A DNA stretch of 64,000 nucleotides, from NCBI RefSeq assembly GCF_052857255.1, contig NC_135507.1:79280850-79344849 (forward strand), read 5' to 3'. This stretch comes from Amblyomma americanum. Lineage: Eukaryota > Arthropoda > Arachnida > Ixodida > Ixodidae. The notes under the pieces were generated by a model that ran no database searches, was not told where the DNA came from, and worked only from the letters and a program-made list of their open reading frames with translations. Position numbers and translations under genes: made by a program. Positions 55,615 through 64,000 of the stretch are shown in pieces (the stretch's first letter is position 1; every line of letters begins with the position of its first letter).

Positions 55615-55893
55615 CTAAGCGCTGTTATGCCCAAGTTCTAGTCCTACGCAGTAGCCGACGTGCCTGCATTCCACTTTATAATCGCTACCGAGGACCAGTG
55701 GGAGATCGTGGATCTCCCACTGGTCGATATGGATCGATGGATCTGGGCCTTCAAGCTCGCCTAGTGTAACGGACAGACTGGGTCTCCGACGCGAGAAAGC
55801 TCGTCTACATCCGTCCTGCTTTACCTGCAGCGTTAATAAACTTAGTGTCTGTCTGCTATCAGTGATGGTGACGTCCATTTTTCTTATTGCCAC
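55615..55893 (-). CDS. Hypothetical open frame containing a perfect hairpin
   Basis: Minus-strand frame of 92 codons ending in a stop, including DVTITDSRQTLSLLTLQV, AFSRRRPSLSVTLGELEG, PDPSIHIDQWEIHDLPLVLG and ECRHVGYCVGLELGHNSA. Composition is protein-like, but I do not recognise the family; it could be a piece of a mobile element ORF. A perfect 15-bp inverted repeat (55693-55707 and 55711-55725, loop GTG) falls in the middle and encodes part of the DQWEIHDLPLV segment. No splice borders were identified. Confidence 0.25.
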   Translation of the reverse strand: MAIRKMDVTITDSRQTLSLLTLQVKQDGCRRAFSRRRPSLSVTLGELEGPDPSIHIDQWEIHDLPLVLGSDYKVECRHVGYCVGLELGHNSA

Positions 55894-57180
55894 TTGCTAC
55901 TAGTAATAAGTACCACTACCGCCACCTCCAAATGCACTCCTGATGTAAATTATGGTGACTAAGTAACAAACTCAAGAGGCTATCATCGAGAGGGAGAGCT
56001 GTAGGATTAGGGAAAATGAAGAGCACTGCAACTCATACATTCCGGGAATATAACAGCTGCATCATAAAGGAAAGAATGTTGAAAACAATTGCATTTACGC
56101 AGCGCGCACAGAGTACATCGTGCCTGCATATTTGCTAATCAACTCGGATTTGGTCTTATAAAGTCACAGCTACAGACTTCAGCAAGATTGCTAAGTCTGT
56201 GCCTTACGTTTGGCGCCGAAAGAACAAGCTGGTTTGGTGGGTAACGTCCGTGAAGAGAGCAGTGCTGGTTTACAAGAAAAGCTGAACAGTTTTCAACCCG
56301 ATGAATTTATTTGCTGCCAGATCTTGGCACAAGCCTTGTTCTGAAAGTAATCCTCGAAAGATGGTGTGACGAGGGGAACAGGTTGGCTAAATGACAATTC
56401 TCTTACACAGCAGATCTCTCGCTGTCACGTGCAATGACCATCAAATTGACATCAAGGGCGAGGACTTCTTTATTATGAAGCAAGTATTCACACGTCGCTT
56501 ATCATATTATGAATACGAAGCGCAAGCGCTTAGTTGAGGCATAGCCGGAATTATACATCAGGTCGTTCATAGGTCGCTCTGCACTTGTGATTGAATGATC
56601 ACCAGACGTATTTTTTTGGTCGCCGACATCGGCATGCTCTTCCTAAAAAGTGGGAATGGAGATATTCCGACTTAAATATTATATAATTTATATAGTTGTA
56701 ACTGTTTATAATTATATACCACACACACATATTTAAGACAAACAATTGGGCTTTGATGCCACAGCGGCCAGTGCCGACCAAGTTGACAAAGCAGACGGAA
56801 GACGAAGCTGACGAAGTTCAGTTAGGCGCTCACGAACAGACCCCCGTCCTTGCGTCTTAAAATCTATCAGCTTACATGCTATTACCAATCCTTTTCTCTT
56901 CGAAACTTTCCTGTATCCAGCAATTAACCACCTGCGTCTTGGCCACTCCCACGCAGTGGGTATGTGCCAGCATTGTTTGAGGCCTTCCTACCTACCTACT
57001 GAGCTGCGCTGTGCTAACAAAAATTGCAGCCGTCCACATTTCCTGTTTGATTTGCGTCTTTTCGCTTGGTGTAATTGCCGCTTGTTCCCACTCTGCAGCT
57101 ACGGACCTTACGGACTTTACGGACCTACGGACCTGAGGACCTACGCCCCTTCCCGCCGCCATCGTCTGCTACGGTCCCGT
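55894..57180. other. No gene recognised
   Basis: About 1.3 kb. The right 250 bases, leading into the gag fragment, include short repeats of TACGGACCTACGGACCT type (about 57101-57140) and may be the element's 5' leader. No LTR could be delimited. Confidence 0.3.
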
Positions 57181-58140
57181 GCGTAGGCGCGACCTTGCGA
57201 TCTTCAGCGGCACGGACGATAACGACGTAGAAGAAGGGCTCGCCTCCTACGCACGCGTGAACGCCTACAACAAATGGGACGACGTTGTTAATCCCACGAA
57301 CGTCATAATTTATCTGACCTACGTCGCCAACCGGTGGTTTCCCAGCCACGAAGCCGGTTTTTCTACCAGGGTGGCCCTCAAAACCAGCCAGACCGATGAT
57401 GTATTCGGCCGCCCCGCTGTCCGAAAACTTCGTGCCGAACAACGGTTGCGCTGTCGGGCCAGCAGAGTGGCGAGAATTTCACAAGCTATATCGAGGATGT
57501 CGTCGATTTATGAACGCGACTGAATGCATCCATGAGCGACGCTGACAAAATCAAGCACATTCTTAAAGGGAATGAGGACGACGCATTTCAGCTGCTAGTG
57601 TCCAAAAATCTTCAAACCGTCTCCGACGTCGTTTCTTTATGTAAGAGCTATGACGAGCTCCGAAAACAGCGTCTTGTCCCCCACCGTACCATTTGCCCGG
57701 ACGACTCTCCTTCGAGCTTGGCTGTAGGCGGTCCTGCACACTATCAGTCGATCCTTCCTCAGCATATCCAGCAGTTTGTGCGGGAAGAGGTCGCCCGCCA
57801 GTTATCGTTGTTTACCTGCCCACCTGCCCTAAAGCCATCGCTGTCGCCTTCCATTCAGCGTGTCATCCAGGAGAAGGCTGCAGAGGTCCTGCCACCCGCT
57901 AATCCAACCCATCTGGTCACTGCTCCGATGACATATGCTGAAGCTGACGCACGGCCACAACCTCAACCGGTTGTTCCTGCTTATGTAACGCCTGGCATCG
58001 TCTTCCCTCAGCCATCGGCCACCGCTACATTGCCACTCACTCACCATCCTCTACCCCGCCCCTCCACCAAGTGTAAAGACGCAAATCAAACAGGAAATGT
58101 GGACGGCCACAATCTTTGTAAGCACAGCGCAGCTCAGTAG
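57181..58140 (+). pseudogene. LTR-retrotransposon gag (capsid-type) fragment
   Basis: A first frame encodes RRRDLAIFSGTDDNDVEEGL, ASYARVNAYNKWDDVVN, YLTYVANRWFPSHEAGF, then DVFGRPAVRKLRAEQRLRCR (57182-57448). It breaks by frameshift and resumes as MSDADKIKHILKGNEDDAFQ, VSKNLQTVSDVVSLCKSYDE (57532 onward), followed by a Pro-rich tail to 58140. The W(F)...F...L...F...A...L pattern is that of the Ty3/gypsy gag domain, which forms the particle shell. No zinc knuckle, protease, RT or integrase follows; the sequence runs into the GATA array. An inactive remnant of a host-genome retrotransposon. Confidence 0.78.
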
Positions 58141-58355
58141 TGAAGCGTTCGTGAGCGCCAAACTGAACTTTGTCAGCTTTGTCACACTTCGCCACACCGC
58201 CAGCACAGCCTCACCAGTGCCGTCAGCACGTTGAGAAACTTCGCCAGCACCGCCAGAAAACCCGCGCCACTCCTATATGTGTCTGCTGCCGACTTCTCTT
58301 CCTGAATCCGTGGTTTCGCTTTTTGTGCCCGACTCCAGCTCGGTACAGTGTACAC

Positions 58356-59051
<696 letters not shown>

Positions 59052-60244
59052 GAGGAGGGAAAGACAGGGATGTTAAAACAGAAAGGGGTTCCGGTTGGCT
59101 ACCCTGCACTGAGGAAGAGGGATTAGGGGGCTAAAAGGAGGAAGAGAGAAGGGGAAAAAGGCATAACACACACACGCACAACGCTGTCGCAATTTGTCAC
59201 TCAATCCAGTCGCTCTCAAGTAGGTAAAGAGTGCCTTGTATGCCTTGAGGGCAGTCGACTGCTGTGGCCACGGACCGAGGATCTTTTGCTCTGTTAATGG
59301 GCGAGGATCGAGGCGGTCCAGGGCACAACACAGTGTATGTCTAGCACTCGCAAATGCAGGGCACTCACAGAGAAGATGCGCGATGGTCTCCTCACAACAG
59401 GAGCTTTCACAGGCAGGACTGTCGGCCATCCCCATACGGAAAGCATAGCGGTTGGTAAAAGCAACGCCGATCCATAAACGGCATAACAATGTTGCGTCGC
59501 GACGTGCTAAGTTACGTGGAAGACGAAGGCGCCGTCCAGGGTCCAGTGTCTTGAGGCGGAGGTTGCAAAAATCTCCCGTGTTACACGCTAAAAGTGTGAG
59601 CTCCAGCGCCAAAGGGCGAAGACCACACGCTGCGTCATTTCTTGATATTGGGATCCTCACTGGAAGTCCGTCGTCGTGAGCCGAACGTGCAGCCGCATCG
59701 GCCTCGTGATTACCGTTAATACCACAGTGTCCTGGCAGCCATTGAAAAATGATATCATGACCTTTGAAAACGGTGCAGTACAGCACAGTAGACGGATCTA
59801 AGCAACAAGTTGTTCCTGCGACCCGCGGCGTAGCGCAGCTTGCAGGGCTTGAAGGGCTGCTTTAGAGTCTGTGAAAATGGTCCAGTCATGTGGAGGTTCC
59901 TGACTGATGAACTCTACCGCAGCCCGTAAGGCTGCGAGTTCCGCACCAGTTGAAGATGTTGGATAGGTCGTTTTCACTTTCATGAAGATGGATCTGGCCG
60001 GTATCACCACCGATCCCGCAGAACTGGTCAAGTGAACTGATCCATCTGTGCGAACATGTATGCGGAGACTGGGAAGAATGCAGGTGATTCAATGTTAGTT
60101 GTTTAAGAGCGTGCAGTGATACACCAGCTTTCTTCGTAATGCCAGGAATATAGAGGTGAACACGAGGTTCATGAAGACTCCATAGTCGGGAGCACGGTCT
60201 TGACGCAGGAGTGAACTCCGATGGAAGATATGCGCGATGGGCTT
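59052..60244 (-). pseudogene. I-like LINE ORF2 3' part: RNase H and C-terminal region
   Basis: On the minus strand, after an AHRAYLPSEFTPASRPCSRL linker, RNase H motifs appear: HVRTDGSVHLTSSAGSVV, STGAELAALRAAVEF, WTIFTDSKAALQALQAAL, then a stop/frameshift near 59786-59800 and IIFQWLPGHCGINGNHEADA. The D-E-D-D set is intact in sequence. Downstream are LPRNLARRDATLLCRLW, NRYAFRMGMADSPACESSCC and EETIAHLLCECPAFASARH (zinc-like Cys/His cluster). The copy lacks a recognisable RT. Its 3' end is followed directly by the (TATC)n array. It is a relative of the LINE at 51945 but clearly a different family. Confidence 0.85.
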
Positions 60245-60596
60245 CAATGACTTTGGCGAATGCAGTACGAGGCCTAATTATTGTGAGTAACCTAATTCGA
60301 AGGCTTTTCGTAAGTGTAGGCAATGTTTCTGCTTCACAGGTAAGTACGGGCAATATAAATGTGCTTAAGGCTTTCGTGTTGAAGGGCATTGAAAATGTGC
60401 AATTCATGGCCGGAGTGTGGCTTCTAAGTTGCGTTTATTCTCCTGTAATTTGATCCCGTGGTCAGAATCAGCGACTATCTGCCCTAAGTAGATGTATTCA
60501 TTTTTTGTTTCCAAAAGTAATGTACTCAGCCGATTCGAGGCTATTGAAGAAACTTCATACTTGTTTGAAATATTTTGAAGGACCGCCTACCAATTT
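60245..60596 (-). pseudogene. RTE-like LINE fragment, degenerate
   Basis: Minus-strand frames give YIYLGQIVADSDHGIKLQEN and, after a break, FNTKALSTFILPVLTCEAET, LPTLTKSL. A YLGQ box followed by an F...VLPVLTY..ETW-type segment is the post-RT thumb region seen in RTE-type LINEs rather than in the I-like element next to it. Boundaries are approximate. It abuts a family-A SINE at 60597. Confidence 0.42.
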
Positions 60597-60838
60597 GCCG
60601 CCGCGGTGGCTCAGTGGTTTTGGCGCTCGGCTGCTGACCCGAAAGACGCGGGTTCGATACGGGCCATGGCGGTCGCATTTGGATGGAGGTGAAATTCTAG
60701 GAGCTCGTGTACTGTGCGAAATCAGTGCACGTTAAAGAACCCCAGGTAGTCAAAATTTGCGGAGCTCTTCATACGGCGTCCCTCATAGCCTTGGTCGCTT
60801 GGGACTTTAAACCTTCATTAACCATAAACCCTAAACCG
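60597..60838 (+). mobile_element. SINE family A, full-length copy
   Basis: GCCGCCGCGGTGGCTCAG head, CGGGTTCGATACGGG (B-box), TGGAGGTGAAATTCTAGGAG, GTGCACGTTAAAGAACCCC, AGGTAGTCAAAATT, CCTCATAGCC block and an ACCATAAACCCTAAACC end. No clean target duplication was found, perhaps because it lies next to another element. Confidence 0.88.
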
Positions 60839-62165
60839 TAACATGTATTCTCTAGGCAAAACTGCGTTTGTGATTTTTTCTACACTTTGGTGACAAACGA
60901 ATTTCCTATAGTTATCGCAGGGTTACGCTAATGTCCCTTTTGTTTAATTCATGGTTGTGTCAAACCAATCGGTAAGATATTCCAAATCTATTTCATCACT
61001 TCGCATTTCGCATATGCAGAAAGCCATTTCTTCGCTGGATATGGATTTCTTGACAAGAGCGTGGAAGTGCTGCCGACGACATTTTGTTGCCGACGGCGTG
61101 CTAACTTCTAGAGTTTTCCTGAATGGCACAAGCTTCGCCGTTAGGAACGCCTGCCCCCTTCTTTGGTCAACAAAAGTGTAAGATTCCTCAAACTTTTCAC
61201 CTATTGCCTTAGTGAATTCTTTGCATGATCATGGTATGTTTGCTGATGCAAGCTGTACGTCTTTGGTATCGAGAAATCCTGTTGTTGAGCTTATCCCGCT
61301 CACTGTGGTATAGAAAATCCATCTTGAAATCTTTTGTAACCCGTGGAGTATTTCGAGCGCTCAGCGCTAATTTCGGGCTCCTTAATGCACGGGAGGCGCT
61401 GCAATGAATTTTTGAACAAAAAAAAAACTGATGATGATGACTGCCAGTGCCAAAACCCAGAGCATTATTACGGACGGAATGGTGTTCTTACCCTCGTGGT
61501 AGTCGGAATTGTTTTTCGATTCGGCATGGTTTAATCCTTCAGTTGAGTAGAACCACAACCCGGTTAAAAATAATTTGATTCAGGTGTGGAAGAATTTTAA
61601 CATTTGCTTATAAATAAACGCTCGGCTAATGATCGGATACTTTCGGCAGCTCCTCAAAAACTGTCCGCGCCACCCACGCCTGACGTCCGTGAGAAGTTAT
61701 CGCTCGGAATCTTCACGAATATTTGATCTCGTGTGCCATGTGCAACTTTATTTCCTTTATCTGCCCTTTGTTCATTGCTTTTGCTCGGCTCAAAGTACGG
61801 CAACAAATACGCATTTTTTTCTTATCGCATTCCTATCGCGACAAGATCGGACTGATTTCTGGAGCATGAAGAGTGAAACAGGTGAATTTTCTTCACTCTA
61901 ATTTCTAGATTCGCCTAACTGCACACCTCAGCCGAGTAGCACTCAAAAGAGCTAAATACGCGTACTGAACCCGTGCATTAGCCATGCTTAAAGAAATTAA
62001 TTTTGGAGCTATTTTTGTTGGATGAACACAAGTCACGCAGGGGCAGACGGCATCTCGCGTCTTGTGCTCGGCAGAAAAATTTTAAATTAAAGAAATTTTC
62101 TTTTCATTCGTTATGAACCACCGAGATTCGCAACATGCATGGCAGACGTTCAGATTCACGGATTT
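60839..62165. other. No gene recognised
   Basis: About 1.3 kb of unrecognised DNA. A short GATGATGATGA run is at about 61431. No motif-bearing frame. Bases from about 62115 may be a badly decayed SINE edge. Confidence 0.3.
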
Positions 62166-62435
62166 GCACGGACATCGCACAGCCCACGGGCGCCTTAGCG
62201 TTTTTATGGAGGAGAAACGCTAAGGCGCCCGTGTGCTGTGCAATGTCAGTGCACGTTAAAGATCCCCAGGTGGTCGAAATTATTCCGGAGCCCTCCACTA
62301 CGGCACCTATTCTTCCTTTCTTCTTTCACTCCCTCTTTTATCCCTTCCCTTACGGCGCGGTTCAGATGTCCAAAGATAGTTGAGACAGATACTGCGCCAT
62401 TTCCTTTCCCCAAAAACCAATTATTATTATTATTA
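62166..62435 (+). mobile_element. SINE family B starting in a large hairpin
   Basis: From 62215: AAACGCTAAGGCGCCCGTGT, GTGCACGTTAAAGATCCCC, AGGTGGTCGAAATTATTCC, CCCTCCACTACGGCACC, CTTACGGCGCGGTTCAGATG, CTGCGCCATTTCC, CCCCAAAAACCAATTATTAT with a short ATT tail. The left 40 bases (62166-62203) are an inverted repeat of 62215-62253, that is, a piece of the same SINE in opposite orientation. The tRNA-like head is missing. Confidence 0.88.
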
Positions 62436-62699
62436 AGAATGCAGACTTCAATGAATGACTGCAACCTTCGCATGGTAAGCTCAGGATTATTTCACACACG
62501 TATCGGTTGAGGATTTTCGCTATTATTCTATTGCTCCTTAATTAACTGGCATTAAGCAGCAATCCACATGTCTAGACAACTGAACGCTGAAGTGAGGATG
62601 TCAGAGCCAGACACGATGTTTTACACTGAATATGGGGCGAGGGTGACGAAAAATTTCGCAGTTAAGCCCACGAGGCTTCGGCCCCTCATTGATAAGGAC

Positions 62700-62975
62700 G
62701 CTCGAGTGGTGCGCCAGAGTACGCGGGATCAATCCAGTCTGCTGAGGCAGTGTTTCGATGGAGCCGAAACTCCAAATGCGCTCGTGTGCTGTGCGATGTC
62801 AGTGCACGTTAAAGATCCACAGGTGGTCTAAATCGATCCGGAGCCCTCCACTACGGCAACTATTTATTATTACAACCATCAGCCTTCTTTCCCATACGGT
62901 GCGGTTGGGGTGTCCACCCAGATGAGAGAATTTACTGCACTGTTTGCTTTCCTCAAACAGCCTATTTTTCAAAGG
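62700..62975 (+). mobile_element. SINE family B, degenerate copy
   Basis: GCTCGTGTGCTGTGCGATG, GTGCACGTTAAAGATCCAC, AGGTGGTCTAAATCGATCCG, CCCTCCACTACGGCAAC, CATACGGTGCGGTTGGGGTG and a final CTTTCCTCAAACAGCC, in family-B order. The 5' part (about 62690-62755) is only weakly tRNA-like. Confidence 0.75.
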
Positions 62976-63516
62976 CCAATTTTCGTTGTAGAGCACACGG
63001 GTGTTTTTGTTCTGTTCGTCGTCAACAGGGTAAATCAAAATGAAGAGTAATAATAAAATCTCCGCTTCGCGTAAATCTCATATTCTAATATGACACTGAT
63101 TAAAATTTCGATGCTACGCCCTCAGTATACAATCAGCGTTGGAATCAAGCAATTGCTTCACTTAGACGTTGAATTTGTTGAGCAGAACACTCTTACTGGG
63201 CCACTAATTTTTTGTGCGCTATATGCATTAGCTAGCGGTACCTAATCAAGTAAGCACCAGCTCCATTTGCGGTGAGCATTACACAGTTGATGGATCGGCT
63301 ATCGCTTTGTGCATAAGCGCGACCTTAAAAGCTCGTGTTTATGTTTACCACCAGTTGGTTTTTGTAACAAGTTTTCTCGGCCAGATATATTATGTTCTCC
63401 CATGTACCCTTTTTTGTACACATTTGATTGCTTGCCTAGCGGGCAAACAAACTCCCCTTATTGTATTTATTAAGCTATGCCTAGCCAGCCCGTCGTCATA
63501 AGCTTTATTCTTTATA
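62976..63516. other. No gene recognised
   Basis: About 540 AT-rich bases between two family-B SINEs; nothing recognisable. Confidence 0.3.
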
Positions 63517-63860
63517 TTAGGGCGCTCGGGTACTGATCCGAAGTTCCCGGGTTTGAACCCGACCAGGGCGGCCACGTTTCAATGGCGGCAAAACGCCAAG
63601 GCGCCCGTGTGCTGTGCGATGCAAGTGCACGTTGAGGATCCCCAGGTGGTTGAAATTATTCCGGAGTTCTTCACTACGGCACCTCATTCTTCCTTTCTTC
63701 TTTCACTCCCTCCTTTATCCCTTCCCTTAAGGCGCGGTTCAAGTGTCCGCCGATATATGAGACAGATACTGCGTCATTTCCTTTCCCAAAAACCAGTTAC
63801 TATTGTTATGAATATTTTAATAATAATTAATATTATTATTGTTATTATAATTATTACATT
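63517..63860 (+). mobile_element. SINE family B with partial tRNA-like head and ATT-rich tail
   Basis: GGCGCTCGGGTACTGATCCG, B-box GGGTTTGAACCCGACC, GCAAAACGCCAAGGCGCCC, GTGCACGTTGAGGATCCCC, CCCTTAAGGCGCGGTTCAAG, GTGTCCGCCGATATATGAG and CCCAAAAACCAGTTACTATT, then about 50 bases of ATT/AAT-rich tail to about 63858. Confidence 0.87.
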
Positions 63861-63877
63861 TATGAACTCTTTCGAAA

Positions 63878-64000
63878 CTTGGGAACACTTAAGTTCACCT
63901 TGCAAATATGGCGCGATAATTTTAAAGTGTCTGTACGGTCGCTTGGGTATTCCTTGGGGCACCATTACGCAGATATCGGCAGCTTTTCACGTAACATCAC
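63878..64000 (+). mobile_element. SINE family C, 5' part, cut by the window end
   Basis: GGGAACACTTAAGTTCACCT and ATATGGCGCGATAATTTTAA match the head of the family-C copies at 34692 and 50481; it runs off the window before the A-box-like segment. Confidence 0.5.

Overview
The window looks like a repeat-dominated piece of a large arthropod nuclear genome, most likely a hard tick. There are no bacterial-style operons, Shine-Dalgarno sites, rRNA genes or CRISPR arrays. Coding signal is confined to short exon-like blocks with GT/AG borders, separated by kilobases. Most of the sequence is transposable elements: several tRNA-derived SINE families with A and B boxes, I-like and RTE-like LINE fragments, a Penelope-like element, a solo LTR and a Ty3-type gag fragment. 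The tick assignment is an inference from recognised repeat styles (for example a SINE resembling the tick 'Ruka' type); it was not tested by a search.

Layout. 1-10 kb: a tandem repeat of about 114-120 bp at 1.5-2.0 kb, then a structure in which one block is present in inverted orientation (4.0-4.7 kb) and again inside two direct copies of a 2.0-kb unit (5.5-9.5 kb). 10-16 kb: a 2.2-kb foldback, a 0.57-kb inverted-repeat element carrying a nested SINE with a clean 12-bp target duplication, and a 218-bp palindromic MITE. 16-25 kb: mostly unrecognised DNA with CpG-rich islands, plus a possible ATG-bearing first exon (ends 21458) whose phase matches a candidate exon at 24986-25114. 25.7-28.9 kb: two decayed Penelope-like elements head to head, flanked as a unit by a 12-bp direct repeat. 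29-37.5 kb: minisatellite, SINEs, LINE 3' ends, a solo LTR, and two phase-compatible minus-strand exons (37349-37461 with a transmembrane helix; 33207-33540 with an acidic, proline-rich segment). 37.5-51 kb: sparse, with a candidate terminal exon at 44146-44329 and a tandem-dimer SINE with an 18-bp target duplication at 47.9-48.5 kb. 52-64 kb: a dead I-like LINE with a GGT-repeat tail, a gag remnant, a 695-bp GATA array lying exactly at the 3' end of a second I-like LINE, and many SINEs.

The elements do not form one working system. What links them is retrotransposition: LINE-encoded reverse transcriptases, now inactive here, are the plausible source of machinery for the SINEs. Several LINE and SINE copies end in different simple repeats (GATA, GGT, CAT, ATT), so 3' tailing appears to have seeded microsatellites. 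The host gene content that can be supported is small: parts of perhaps three genes, none with an assignable function.
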